From: Candidatus Omnitrophota bacterium
GTDB taxonomy: Bacteria > Omnitrophota > Omnitrophia > Omnitrophales > Aquincolibacteriaceae
Assembly (NCBI GenBank): GCA_016196565.1
Contig: JACPXK010000091.1
Span: 1-64,000 of the forward strand
Reading direction: 5' to 3'
DNA: 64,000 bases
A model generated the notes under the pieces. The model was not told where the DNA came from and ran no database searches. It was given only the letters and a program-made list of their open reading frames with translations. The translations under genes and the position numbers were made by a program. Below, in pieces: positions 15,969-24,761 of the stretch (position 1 is its first letter; every line of letters begins with the position of its first letter).

Positions 15969-17006
15969 ATGAAATTGAAGAAAATTAAGCGGGCGGTTTT
16001 TTTTCTTATGCTAGCCGGGATTTTGGCCTTCCAGCCGGCCATCGTTTTGGCCCAAACCATACGGCTTTTAAATGACACTTCTTCCGATTTAAGTTTTCAT
16101 CCCGAAACTGTCCTGCCGCTGGCGCGTGGAAAATATTTCGAAAATATCGAAAAACCCACAGTAGTCCGGATGATTTTTTCGGCTCATGGAAATCAATCCG
16201 ACGGCTCTTGGGCCGTCCGCCGGGCGCGCCTTATGTTAAAAGGAATCAATCCCGAAACCCCTCTTACGATATGGATTGAGAATGCTTATCCCGCCGCGCT
16301 TCCGCAAAATGTCAGAGGGATTCAATCACTCCTCGGCCAAAATGCTCCTTCAGGCAAAAATTGGTATGAGGAATTTCTCGCCGATACTTTAAGTTTGGAA
16401 TCACGCGCGCTTTTGGAAAAAATATTTCGCCAAGCCGTGGCCCATGAGAATCCCCGCCAAGCTTTTAAAAATACGCAAAACCTTTTCTATAAAACACTCC
16501 GGGAGGGGATTCAGGATTGGGAACTCCGCGGCCGGAATATCCGCCTTGAATTCGAAGAGCCTTCTTTTGAAGCTTATCTGGATGATCTTCGCCGGGATGT
16601 GATGAGCCTTTTGGTCCTTCATTGGACGATACGCCATCGCGATCAAGAAGCCTTGGCCAGTCTTGGGCTTGCTTACCGCTATATTTCGAAGTCGCTTGAA
16701 ACGCGGGATGAAAATTTGAGCGTCCAGATTTTAAGCGACGCTCGTTTGAATCCGGGCGCTGTGCATTTGGTTTTTCGCGGGCTTGCTCATGAAAAGACGA
16801 TGACAAATTATTTTGAAAAAACAAAAATGCCTTTTCGATTGATTCATCAAAGTTTGGGTTCCGGACGAAAAGCGCATCGGGACGAACCATGGAATATTCA
16901 CGCCTATTTGGAGAAATACCGCCAATTGCCATCTCTGGAAACTCTTCACGGCATTCTCTTTCTTTCCCGTTATCTCGATTCGACCCGGCAAAGCCTTTCC
17001 CAATAA
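15969..17006 (+). CDS. Exported protein of unknown function (345 aa)
   Basis: A signal peptide is clear (KLKKIKR, a hydrophobic stretch, cleavage near IVLA-Q at residue 28). The mature part has alternating helix and strand character, with no cysteine and no certain motif. One stretch near residue 255 (GAVHLVFRGLAHEKTMTNYF) faintly recalls the ChaN/EreA/TraB-like fold, where a late V-x-x-G-x-x-H occurs, but this is only a guess. CAAGGGG precedes the ATG. The next gene is 45 bases downstream with its own -10-like box. Confidence 0.65.
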   Translation: MKLKKIKRAVFFLMLAGILAFQPAIVLAQTIRLLNDTSSDLSFHPETVLPLARGKYFENIEKPTVVRMIFSAHGNQSDGSWAVRRARLMLKGINPETPLTIWIENAYPAALPQNVRGIQSLLGQNAPSGKNWYEEFLADTLSLESRALLEKIFRQAVAHENPRQAFKNTQNLFYKTLREGIQDWELRGRNIRLEFEEPSFEAYLDDLRRDVMSLLVLHWTIRHRDQEALASLGLAYRYISKSLETRDENLSVQILSDARLNPGAVHLVFRGLAHEKTMTNYFEKTKMPFRLIHQSLGSGRKAHRDEPWNIHAYLEKYRQLPSLETLHGILFLSRYLDSTRQSLSQ

Positions 17007-17034
17007 AGGCCTCTAGCAAAACTTTCCAAAATTC

Positions 17035-17040
17035 TATAAA
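17035..17040 (+). promoter_or_regulatory. Possible -10 box before the acyltransferase gene
   Basis: TATAAA ends 11 nt before the ATG at 17052; no good -35 box or Shine-Dalgarno sequence is visible. It would give a leader of about 5 nt. Confidence 0.35.
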
Positions 17041-17051
17041 GTATCCCTGCC

Positions 17052-18020
17052 ATGACTGACTTAATGAAGAAAAAGAAAAGGTTCAAACTGCGGAATTTTA
17101 TCCCGGGCTGGGATTTTATCGAATATGCATGCCTCCGGATTTTAGTCGGGATTTTGAACAGCCTGCCGATGCCGGTTTGTGTCTGGATTTCTCAAGGCAT
17201 AGGGGACTTGCTTTACTTCGCGATGGCCAAACGGCGGAAAATCGCCCTCTATAATTTAAACATTGCTTACGGAAATTCCCTTCCGGAAGAAGAAAAAAAG
17301 AGAATTGCGCGTCAGTCCTTTCGTCATATGGTGACGGCGCTGGTGGAATTTTTCCGCATTCCGGTCATCCTGAAAGAGGCTCACAACCGGTTTATTTTTG
17401 AAGGGACGGAGCATCTTGATCTGGCTTTTTCCAAAGGCAAAGGCATTGTTTTCGTTATCTCTCATTTGGGCGCTTGGGAATATTTGGCTTTTCTTCCTTA
17501 TTTGCGCGGCTATCCTTGTTCGGTGGTGGTAAGGCCCATACGAAACCCTTATATTTATGAGTGGATTCAAGGGCTTCGAAAGCAAACCCAGTTAAACCCG
17601 ATCGATAAATCTAAGGCTGTCAGAAAAGTGCTTACGGAACTAAAAAATAATCACTTGGCCGCAGTCTTAATCGATCAATGGGCAGGGCCCGAAGGCGTGT
17701 GGGTAGATTTTTTCGAAAAACCTACGTCGACCACGAGCATTCCAGTCCGTTTTGCCAAAAAAACAGGCTGTGTTTTGATCCCCGCCTATTGTTTGCGCAT
17801 TGGAAGCGGCCGCTACAAAATTCATGTGGACCCGGAAATCGAAATTCATGATCAAACCGGCGAGTGGGAAATCAAAACCACCTTGGCGCTGAATCAATGG
17901 CTGGAAAAAACAATTCTCGCTTATCCCGAACAATGGTCCTGGGTTCACCGCCGGTGGAAAATGCAAAGCGGAGATCAATATCGTACGGGGGACCGGAGTG
18001 ACGCGCAAATTAACGCATAA
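17052..18020 (+). CDS. LpxL/HtrB-type lipid A acyltransferase family protein
   Basis: The catalytic H-x4-E is seen in SHLGAWE (about residues 136-142) and the family's C-terminal EQWSWVHRRWK is intact. An N-terminal hydrophobic anchor precedes the globular domain, and the length of 322 residues is normal. LpxL/LpxM enzymes add secondary acyl chains to lipid A at the inner membrane; other members act on different lipids, so the exact acceptor is not fixed. The gene overlaps the SpoU methyltransferase gene by 23 nt. Confidence 0.9.
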   Translation: MTDLMKKKKRFKLRNFIPGWDFIEYACLRILVGILNSLPMPVCVWISQGIGDLLYFAMAKRRKIALYNLNIAYGNSLPEEEKKRIARQSFRHMVTALVEFFRIPVILKEAHNRFIFEGTEHLDLAFSKGKGIVFVISHLGAWEYLAFLPYLRGYPCSVVVRPIRNPYIYEWIQGLRKQTQLNPIDKSKAVRKVLTELKNNHLAAVLIDQWAGPEGVWVDFFEKPTSTTSIPVRFAKKTGCVLIPAYCLRIGSGRYKIHVDPEIEIHDQTGEWEIKTTLALNQWLEKTILAYPEQWSWVHRRWKMQSGDQYRTGDRSDAQINA

Positions 18021-18543
18021 AGAATTACTCGCCAGGCAGGAAGTAAGCCGTCAGGTTCCGCGGCTTCCGTTTGCCGTCATCTTAAATGACATACGCAGCC
18101 TTTATAATGTGGGTTCTATTTTCCGTACCGCCGACGGCGTGGGGGTGGAAAAGATATGGCTTTGCGGCATTACGGGATTTCCTCCGGATTCAAAAATTTC
18201 TAAGACCGCTTTGGGCGCGGAGGCTTCGGTGGCATGGGAGTATTGCAAAAGCGTTCTGGAGTGTGTAAAAAAGCTTAAAGAGGAAAATTACAAAATCGTT
18301 TTACTGGAACAAACCGTAAAGAGTATTTCCTACGAAGAGTTTTCTCCCGCGGCGCCTGTGGCACTTCTTTTAGGCAATGAAATCAGCGGCATTCATGAAG
18401 AACTTGTTTCGCTTTGCGATACGGCGATCGAAATTCCGATGACGGGATTAAAAAATTCACTGAATGTGACGGTGGCCTTCGGAGTGGTGGCTTATCATTT
18501 CAGACAGCAGCTTTGCGGCCGGTCCCTCGGAGCATCTTCCTGA
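17998..18543 (+). CDS. SpoU/TrmH-family RNA 2'-O-methyltransferase
   Basis: The 181-residue protein has the SPOUT knot motifs in order: NDIRSLYNVGSIFRTAD (motif 1), LLLGNEISGI (motif 2) and IPMTGLKNSLNVTVAFG (motif 3). It uses S-adenosylmethionine to methylate ribose in tRNA or rRNA; the target cannot be told from sequence. GTG 17998 is the start, overlapping the acyltransferase gene. It converges with maf, sharing the last 44 bases. Confidence 0.93.
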   Translation: MTRKLTHKELLARQEVSRQVPRLPFAVILNDIRSLYNVGSIFRTADGVGVEKIWLCGITGFPPDSKISKTALGAEASVAWEYCKSVLECVKKLKEENYKIVLLEQTVKSISYEEFSPAAPVALLLGNEISGIHEELVSLCDTAIEIPMTGLKNSLNVTVAFGVVAYHFRQQLCGRSLGASS

Positions 18544-19099
18544 GAAGTTCGAGCGGCAGCCCGATGACATTGCTTAAAGACCCTTCATAATTTGCCACAA
18601 TGGAAGGGCGGGTTTGTATGGCGTAGGCGCCGGCTTTGTCTAAGGGATTGACGCGCTGCAAGTATTTTTCAATTTGTTTTTCATTCCAATTTTTAAATTT
18701 CACTTTGGTTTTGGTAAAAGATACCTTTTCTTCTCCGCTTTTTGCATTTCGCAAAGCAATGCCGGTGTAAACCCAATGAATATGGCCTGACATCCGGCCA
18801 AGCATACGGCGAGCTTCGGATAAACTGGAGGGTTTGCCCAGAAGACGCCCTTTAAAATAAACCAAAGTATCGGCTCCCAGAATCCAGGCCTTTTCCTTAT
18901 TTTTGATTTTTGGAACGCTTGCTTTGCGGGCTTTCCCCAGGGCGTGACTCATGACTAATTGCGACGGCCGGCCGCCGGGCTCGTGTTTTTCCTGATAAGA
19001 AGAGGAAATTAAAGCAAAGGGGATTTTTGCTTTGCGGAGTAAATCTTTCCGTCTTTGGGAAATCGAAGCAAGATAGATTTTGATTTTTGATTTTGACAT
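18500..19099 (-). CDS. maf: Maf-family nucleotide pyrophosphatase
   Basis: The start at 19099 gives the family N-terminus IYLASISQRRKDLL, which holds the SxxR substrate motif. ILGADTLVYFKGRLLGKP and the C-terminal KAGAYAIQ...IVANYEGSLSNVIGLPLE are Maf hallmarks. The enzyme removes pyrophosphate from non-canonical or methylated nucleoside triphosphates and can affect septation. The length is 199 residues. TACAAT lies about 13 bases before the start and no Shine-Dalgarno sequence is seen, so a very short leader is likely. The 3' end overlaps the SpoU gene on the other strand. Confidence 0.93.
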   Translation of the reverse strand: MSKSKIKIYLASISQRRKDLLRKAKIPFALISSSYQEKHEPGGRPSQLVMSHALGKARKASVPKIKNKEKAWILGADTLVYFKGRLLGKPSSLSEARRMLGRMSGHIHWVYTGIALRNAKSGEEKVSFTKTKVKFKNWNEKQIEKYLQRVNPLDKAGAYAIQTRPSIVANYEGSLSNVIGLPLELLRKMLRGTGRKAAV

Positions 19100-19145
19100 G
19101 AATGATGTGTATTGTAGCGGAAGAATGGTCGAGGAGAAAGCATTC

Positions 19146-19169
19146 AAAAGGGGTCTGCCCCCTTTTGGG
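19146..19169. repeat. Palindromic repeat AAAAGGGG-TCTG-CCCCCTTTTGGG
   Basis: This copy lies between the maf gene and the end of the FecR-domain gene. On the minus strand it falls 3 bases after the FecR gene's stop, where its hairpin and T run would serve as terminator. Confidence 0.8.
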
Positions 19170-19171
19170 TT

Positions 19172-20713
19172 TTAGTGGCAGCCCTCAGCGCCGGGATTTT
19201 TCTGGCAGTAATCGGTGTAGGCGGAATTCGTCGTAATTTCCTGAATGCGGTTTTCGTATTGAATCCTGTTGTCCAAGTTCTGCTGCTGTTGCATCTGCTG
19301 CATTTGCTCTTGCATTTGCTGCTGCATCATCTGCTGCATTTGCGGAGCATACTGTTCCATTTGCTGCCGCATTTGTTCCTGCATATGCTGCATTTCTTGT
19401 ACCGTGGGCTGCGGTTGATCCGGCCGGTTTTCAGATGCGGACGGCCCGCGGCTTTCTTGCGGCGTAAAATTTTCTTTTCCCCAGGCATTATAATCCCGCT
19501 GGAAGTTTTCCTGAGAATGCTCAAAATTCTGATTCTGCTCCAAGTTCGGCATTTGACCGGAATCGAAATTTTTAGGGTCAAAATTTTGGGGGTCGAGGTT
19601 GCCTTTGGGATCAAAGTTTTTCGGATCAAAATTCGTAGGATCCATCATGGCTTTAGGGTCCATCATCATTCTCGAATCCATCATCTTGGGATCCATGGTC
19701 TTGGGATTGATGCCATTATTCGGGTTGTTGGGATCATTGGGATGATTCGGTCCGCCTGAGTTGGGGCCGTTCGGGCCGCCCGGGCCGAAAAACTCCCGGT
19801 CTTTTTCCCGCATTTCGTTCATCACCGCGGCCATTTTTTCAGGATTTTTAAGTATTTCTTCTTTGAATTTTTCATGCATGATTTGAATGGCTTCCGGATT
19901 GCCGACAAAACCCGTAAGATTCTCCTTGGCAGAATCTGCCATCTGCCCCATCATTTGGGCCTGTTCGGGTGTCATCTCTACGGGTTTTACGGCATCGAAA
20001 TTTTTCTCGGTGATGGCGGCCATTTTTTCAGGATTGATTTCAAAGCTGTTACCGCCTGTCACTTGAACTCCGGCTTCACGTATCAAATCACCATTGGGAG
20101 TGATGGGAAAAACCTCCACGGCCCCGCGATCGCAAATCGTCATATCCGTTTGGGTTTGAGCGTCAAAAGAACGCAGGAACTCCGTGCCGCGCACACCGGC
20201 CACGGAAGTCGGTGTGGCCACTTCATAGGTAGACCCTTTGGTAAGGCCTTCAAGATTATTGAAAATGCCGCCGTCGGAAATAAAAATATCGGTAGGTTCG
20301 ATGGAGCGAAATTCTGCAATCGTATTGGCTCCGATGCGGGCGATATTTAAATAAAATTCGTCATAGGAAATTTCCACAAAAGAATCCTTGCCCGTTTTGA
20401 TCTGATCTCCTTCGCTGATCATGTCATCCTTGGCCATCGGTTTCCAGGACGAATCACCCTTTCTTAAAATAAAAGTCTCGCCGCTGACATTGAATATCAA
20501 GGCCTTATGATCCATTAAGGATTTTTCCTGAGTATTTTCGGTTTTAGTGATTTGATCTTTGACCGCCGTGTCTGTTTTTTGAGCGCTGTCGGAGAGCGGA
20601 GCTGTCATGCCCGCATGCTGGGCAAAGCCTGAAGGCGTAATGAAAAATAGAAAAGTTAAAAGGGTTCCCGTTACCAGTAAGCTTTGTGATCTTTGTTTTC
20701 TCATGTAGGGCAT
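19172..20713 (-). CDS. Exported FecR-domain protein with Asn/Asp/Pro and Gln/Met repeats
   Basis: A signal peptide (to about SGFA, residue 31) precedes a FecR-type domain (about residues 68-175; KGDSSWKPMAKDDMISEGDQI and the end motif ATPTSVAGVRGTEF). The rest is low complexity: GPNxPNDPNNPNN stretches, short DPKNFDPK-type repeats and a Met/Gln-rich block of about 60 residues, ending in a segment with two cysteines (YCQKNPGAEGCH). FecR domains outside siderophore systems often occur in surface or scaffold proteins. The 513-residue product probably works in the periplasm or at the outer membrane. Its function is not known. Confidence 0.8.
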   Translation of the reverse strand: MPYMRKQRSQSLLVTGTLLTFLFFITPSGFAQHAGMTAPLSDSAQKTDTAVKDQITKTENTQEKSLMDHKALIFNVSGETFILRKGDSSWKPMAKDDMISEGDQIKTGKDSFVEISYDEFYLNIARIGANTIAEFRSIEPTDIFISDGGIFNNLEGLTKGSTYEVATPTSVAGVRGTEFLRSFDAQTQTDMTICDRGAVEVFPITPNGDLIREAGVQVTGGNSFEINPEKMAAITEKNFDAVKPVEMTPEQAQMMGQMADSAKENLTGFVGNPEAIQIMHEKFKEEILKNPEKMAAVMNEMREKDREFFGPGGPNGPNSGGPNHPNDPNNPNNGINPKTMDPKMMDSRMMMDPKAMMDPTNFDPKNFDPKGNLDPQNFDPKNFDSGQMPNLEQNQNFEHSQENFQRDYNAWGKENFTPQESRGPSASENRPDQPQPTVQEMQHMQEQMRQQMEQYAPQMQQMMQQQMQEQMQQMQQQQNLDNRIQYENRIQEITTNSAYTDYCQKNPGAEGCH

Positions 20714-20809
20714 TGGTCCTCACGGAAACAGTAGCTGGTGAGTGATCTATCTGGCAATAGAGTGCCATAACAAGTTATAAACTGCTATAAACTTGCTGAG
20801 GGGGAAGGA

Positions 20810-21961
20810 TTAGTGTCTTAAGAGGCGTGAGGCGTAATCAAAGATTTCGGCGGGTTTGAAATTAGAGTAAAAGCCGAGGGTAAAAGTAGCCCCACCATAT
20901 TCTAAATCAGGGTAATTGGAATCGCTGTGAAAATAGCTCGCATTAAATCCGACAGACAAATGTTTTGAAACAGTGTAAAAAATGCCGCCAAAGACAGTCG
21001 GGAGGTCTTCGGCCTCGGCCGTTCCTTGCTGCTGGCGCGCAGTGTAATTGTTACGCTGGAATTGAAATCCCGAAAAGAGATAACATTTTTTATAACTGCC
21101 GCTTATCATTTGAGAGGTTTTGAAATAATCATAATCATAAAAATCCTGATGCTGGTCGTTGGACTCATTGAAACCAATTTGATTATGGACGACGACATGA
21201 ATGGTTTTCCAGGGATCCAGCCCGATTTCATGATCAATCCGGTAAATGGAGTCTTTGCGTTTTGTGTCGGTATTGACGGCATTTCCATCCAGCGTCACCC
21301 GCGCTTTTTTGTAAACATAATCGCGATGTTCCCAGGTAAAATTGGGACGGTGATAAATGCGCCGCGTGGCGAAGGGATAATGCTTCAAGCCCACAATGAC
21401 TTGATTTCGCCAATAGCTTGACTGGGTGGCTGAAGGATAACGGTAATAGCTTAAATGATAAGCCGTATCGAGAAAGAAATTTTTGTGCAGCTTGAAATCC
21501 GTTTTACCGCCTATTTCTTGAATGAAGGAATCATTGGCTGCGAAATGCTGATGAAGGCTGGTGTCAAGACGGTAATCGATTTGATAGCGCATCCATGAGA
21601 AGGGGACGTCCCGGAAATAAGTATTGAAGGTAATTTGCTGGGTCCAATCCCTTTTATGGGCGGAATCAAAATTGGCGTTCCGGTCAAAACTTTCCAGATA
21701 AGCCAGCGCCATGTCGAATTTATCGATGAATCGTTTTTTAGAAGGAGCTTGGGCAGTTTGTTCCGCCAAGGCGAGTTCGCGAAAACGAAGGCCCGCCCTT
21801 TGAAGCCTTTCCTCATCGGTGCGCTGAGTAATTTTTTCCTGCTGGATTTCTTCCTCGGGAGTCAGCGCGTGAACATAGCGGGGAAGAAGAAGCAAAAAAA
21901 CAAGCGGTAGCAGCAAAATGACGGCAAAATTTGATTTTTTCAAAAGGATAACCCCACTCAA
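20810..21961 (-). CDS. Outer-membrane beta-barrel protein (DUF-type, unknown role)
   Basis: A signal peptide (cleavage after YVHA, about residue 32) is followed by a short helical region (EEEIQQEKITQRTDEERLQR) and then about 270 residues of alternating polar and aromatic strands typical of an outer-membrane barrel (many Tyr, Phe and Trp, e.g. YHLSYYRYP, GFQFQRNNY). It may be a porin-like or assay-type 'surface lipoprotein assembly' barrel, but no family was recognised. It lies upstream of the FecR-domain gene on the same strand with 96 bases between. Confidence 0.75.
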   Translation of the reverse strand: MSGVILLKKSNFAVILLLPLVFLLLLPRYVHALTPEEEIQQEKITQRTDEERLQRAGLRFRELALAEQTAQAPSKKRFIDKFDMALAYLESFDRNANFDSAHKRDWTQQITFNTYFRDVPFSWMRYQIDYRLDTSLHQHFAANDSFIQEIGGKTDFKLHKNFFLDTAYHLSYYRYPSATQSSYWRNQVIVGLKHYPFATRRIYHRPNFTWEHRDYVYKKARVTLDGNAVNTDTKRKDSIYRIDHEIGLDPWKTIHVVVHNQIGFNESNDQHQDFYDYDYFKTSQMISGSYKKCYLFSGFQFQRNNYTARQQQGTAEAEDLPTVFGGIFYTVSKHLSVGFNASYFHSDSNYPDLEYGGATFTLGFYSNFKPAEIFDYASRLLRH

Positions 21962-22003
21962 ATTTACATACTGTATCGTCTAAGCGCGCGAAATTTCAAG
22001 GGT

Positions 22004-22009
22004 TATAAT
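22004..22009 (+). promoter_or_regulatory. -10 box upstream of bolA
   Basis: TATAAT at 22004-22009 lies about 60 nt before a leader ORF and 83 nt before bolA; no convincing -35 box was found. Confidence 0.35.
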
Positions 22010-22067
22010 TCAAAAGAGACAGGCTTCTTTTAAGTTTAAAGCCATTGCATTTTAAGGAGTTTTCTTT

Positions 22068-22115
22068 ATGATAGGGTTCTTGTGGAGATATTATGATAAC
22101 CCCCGAAGAAATTGA
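22068..22115 (+). CDS. Possible 15-residue leader peptide overlapping the bolA start
   Basis: AAGGAG ends eight bases before ATG 22068, and the short frame ends at TGA 22113-22115, inside bolA (start 22093). The site is stronger than that of bolA itself, so ribosomes ending here could reload at bolA. It may also be a chance frame. Confidence 0.3.
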   Translation: MIGFLWRYYDNPRRN

Positions 22116-22338
22116 AGCCATCCTTGATCGCAGCTTGCCCGGAGCCGTGATTTCTGCCATGGATTTGACGGGGACGAGCGACCATTTTGAGGTGCGGGTG
22201 GTCTGGGACGGATTCCGGGGAAAAAGTTTGATCGAACAGCATCAAATCATTAACCGTGCCCTCGAGGGAGCGCTGGAAGACGGACGCATTCACGCCCTTA
22301 AAATAAAAACCTTCACCCCCGAACAAATTTCTAAATAA
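22093..22338 (+). CDS. bolA: BolA-family protein
   Basis: This 81-residue protein has the BolA fold and its invariant His in LIEQHQIINRAL. BolA proteins pair with CGFS glutaredoxins to hold a 2Fe-2S cluster and take part in Fe-S sensing or delivery. The partner glutaredoxin gene follows 71 bases downstream. GGAG at 22084-22087 is the ribosome binding site. Confidence 0.93.
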   Translation: MITPEEIEAILDRSLPGAVISAMDLTGTSDHFEVRVVWDGFRGKSLIEQHQIINRALEGALEDGRIHALKIKTFTPEQISK

Positions 22339-22341
22339 CCT

Positions 22342-22361
22342 AAAAGGAGCCGGCCTCCTTT
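22342..22361. repeat. Variant palindromic repeat AAAAGGAGCC-GGCCTCCTTT
   Basis: This degenerate copy of the repeat family lies between bolA and the glutaredoxin gene, four bases after the bolA stop. Confidence 0.7.
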
Positions 22362-22409
22362 GCGAAAAACTTTTCCATGTGTTAAAAACTTAAGATAGGA
22401 GAAAACCCA

Positions 22410-22736
22410 ATGCCGCAAGATGTTGTCAGCAGGATCAAATCAGAAATTGAGAATAACAAAATCGTCATTTTTATGAAGGGGACTCCGGAGTCGCCGCAAT
22501 GCGGATTTTCAGCAGCGACGGTAGGCATTCTAAAAACTTTTCCCTATGAATTCAAAGCGGTGGATATTCTGGCCAATCCTGACATTCGGGCCACCCTTCC
22601 GGAATATTCCAAATGGCCGACCTTCCCCCAGATTTTTATCGCGGGCAAATTAGTCGGGGGATGCGACATCATGCACGAATTGCGCGATTCCGGAGAGCTA
22701 GAAAAACTTTTGAAAGAAGCCTTCGCTAAAAACTAA
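22410..22736 (+). CDS. grxD: Monothiol glutaredoxin, Grx4 type
   Basis: The 108-residue protein carries the CGFS active site in SPQCGFSAATVGIL (Cys near residue 31) and the glutathione-binding WPTFPQIFI and GGCDIMHEL segments. Grx4-type proteins bind a 2Fe-2S cluster as homodimers or with BolA. The pairing with bolA next door fits this. AGGAGA precedes the ATG. Confidence 0.95.
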   Translation: MPQDVVSRIKSEIENNKIVIFMKGTPESPQCGFSAATVGILKTFPYEFKAVDILANPDIRATLPEYSKWPTFPQIFIAGKLVGGCDIMHELRDSGELEKLLKEAFAKN

Positions 22737-22757
22737 TCATCAGGTATCTTTTACCTT

Positions 22758-23867
22758 ATGGATGCAAAATCCTATTTAAGTCAGGTGATGGGAAAAGTCC
22801 TCGAAATGAAGGGGCTGGATCTCTTTCTTAAAGTAGGGGCTGTTCCGCGTACCCGCGTGGGCAGCGTGGTTACGGCCATGCCTTTCACGGCCGTGAAGGC
22901 CGAAGACACCGAGCAAATTGTCAAAAGTCTTCTGAGTCCTCATCAAATGGCTTTGCTGGAAAAAAACAGAAGCGTGGATTTTGCTTTTTCTTTGCTGGGG
23001 TCTTCCCAGCGTTTCCGGACCAATGTTTTTTTTCAGCAAGGCACTTATTCCCTGGTGATTCGCACCTTATGGAAAGCCATTCCCAGTTTTGAAGCGTTGA
23101 ACATACCGGCCGTGCTTAAAAAAATCGCTTTAGAACGATCCGGAATTATTTTGGTGGCCGGGACGGTCGCTTCCGGCAAAACCACTACGATCAGCGCCAT
23201 GATCGACATGATGAATCAAAACGTGGAACGCCACATTATTACCATTGAAGATCCCGTCGAATACCTGCATGAGGACAAAAAATGCATTATCAATCAAAGG
23301 GAAATCGGAATCGATGCCAATGATTTTAATTCCGCTTTGCGGTATGTGGTGCGCCAATCTCCCGACGTGGTGGTGATCGGGGAAATGCGTGATCAGGAAA
23401 CTTTTAATTTTGCGCTTTCGTCCGCGGAAGTCGGACGGCTTGTGATCGCCACGGTTCATGCCAAGTCCGTGGTCCAGATTTTTGACCGTGTCCTGGGTTT
23501 TTTTCCTGCGGATGAACGCGATCAAGTCCTGAATCATCTCAGTTTTAACCTTACCTGTTTTGTGGCCCAGAAACTTCTCGTCGCCAGAGACGGCAAATCG
23601 CTTGTGCCCGCCTTTGAAATCATGGTCGGTAATTACACCACGCGCCAGCTTGCCCGTGAGAAAAAATTCGACCGTATTCCCCAGGCCCTTCGTAACGGCC
23701 TTCAGGAAGGCATGCAAACTTTTGACGATGCCATTTTTAAACTTTGGAAGGATGAAAAGATTTCCACCGATGAAGCCTTGAAGGCCAGCACGCGTCCACA
23801 AGAGCTTGAGAATATGATGAAGGGAATTCAAATGGACGGCAGCCGCGGAAAAATTCTTGGCGCTTAA
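22758..23867 (+). CDS. pilT: Type IV pilus retraction ATPase, PilT/PilU type
   Basis: This 369-residue secretion ATPase has Walker A GTVASGKTTT (about residues 134-143), Asp box IITIEDPVEY, Walker B VVVIGEMRD and His box IATVHAK. Walker A differs from the usual GPTGSGKS form. It would drive pilus depolymerisation at the cell pole. PilU is an equally possible assignment, and no other pilus gene is nearby. It starts 21 bases after grxD. Confidence 0.9.
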   Translation: MDAKSYLSQVMGKVLEMKGLDLFLKVGAVPRTRVGSVVTAMPFTAVKAEDTEQIVKSLLSPHQMALLEKNRSVDFAFSLLGSSQRFRTNVFFQQGTYSLVIRTLWKAIPSFEALNIPAVLKKIALERSGIILVAGTVASGKTTTISAMIDMMNQNVERHIITIEDPVEYLHEDKKCIINQREIGIDANDFNSALRYVVRQSPDVVVIGEMRDQETFNFALSSAEVGRLVIATVHAKSVVQIFDRVLGFFPADERDQVLNHLSFNLTCFVAQKLLVARDGKSLVPAFEIMVGNYTTRQLAREKKFDRIPQALRNGLQEGMQTFDDAIFKLWKDEKISTDEALKASTRPQELENMMKGIQMDGSRGKILGA

Positions 23868-23882
23868 CGCTTTAATCCTGTG

Positions 23883-24761
23883 ATGTCCCTCGTTTTTTCA
23901 CTTCTCTTTATTTTGGGCGCTCTTCTTTTTGCTTGGATGTTTTTTATCGAGCCGAGATTTTACGAAATCAGCCGTTATCATGTTTCCATTAAAAAAAAGC
24001 TCACGCATCCAATTCGAATCCTGCATCTTTCAGATATTCATTTTGCCCGGGAGAGTCCGCCTTTGACGCGTTTTTTTGAGCGGCTCAGTGAAGAAAAAGT
24101 CGATTTTGTTTTCGTCACCGGCGATATTATCGATTGTCCCGAGGGGGTCCCCTGGGCGATTCGGCACCTGCAAAAATTAAAACCCTCCCGCGGCACTTTC
24201 GTTGTTTTTGGCAATCACGATTATTACAATTACACCCTTTTGGATTTCTTTTTGCATAATTTCCCCGGACAGCCTCATCCCAAAAATCTTAATCCTGCGG
24301 CAAAACTTCAGGAAGAGCTCGGGAAAATCGGCGCGCGGGTGCTTAAAAACGAAACGGTTGAAGTCGATTTTCACGGAACGCCGCTTTTGATACACGGGCT
24401 TGACGACGCCACAACCGCCCGCGCCAATATCCGCATGGCCATGAAAAATTTCAACCGTGCCAAACCTAATCTGCTTTTGACGCATACGGTCGATGTTTTT
24501 CTGAATATCGGAAAAGATGAAATCGACCTTTCTTTTTCCGGGCATTCCCATGGGGGACAGGTCAGGCTTCCGGTTTTTGGGCCGATGATTACCCATACCA
24601 TGATGGGACGTCCCTACGCGAGCGGGCTCAAAAAAATACAAGGGGCCCTTTGTTCCATCTCCCGGGGGATGGGAGGGGGCCGGCATTTGTTCATCCGGTT
24701 GCTTTGCCGGCCGGAAGCTATTGTGATGCAGGTAACCGGAGAGGAAAAAACGAATGCATAA
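23883..24761 (+). CDS. Membrane-anchored metallophosphoesterase, YkuE/YaeI-like
   Basis: After one membrane segment (residues 1-20), the calcineurin-like motifs appear in order: LSDIHF, TGDIID, GNHDYY, LTHTVD and SGHSHGGQ, which bind two metal ions. Relatives such as YaeI hydrolyse UDP-2,3-diacylglucosamine or related lipids. The length is 292 residues. A GTG directly before the ATG is an alternative start. It overlaps the next gene by 8 nt. Confidence 0.9.
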   Translation: MSLVFSLLFILGALLFAWMFFIEPRFYEISRYHVSIKKKLTHPIRILHLSDIHFARESPPLTRFFERLSEEKVDFVFVTGDIIDCPEGVPWAIRHLQKLKPSRGTFVVFGNHDYYNYTLLDFFLHNFPGQPHPKNLNPAAKLQEELGKIGARVLKNETVEVDFHGTPLLIHGLDDATTARANIRMAMKNFNRAKPNLLLTHTVDVFLNIGKDEIDLSFSGHSHGGQVRLPVFGPMITHTMMGRPYASGLKKIQGALCSISRGMGGGRHLFIRLLCRPEAIVMQVTGEEKTNA

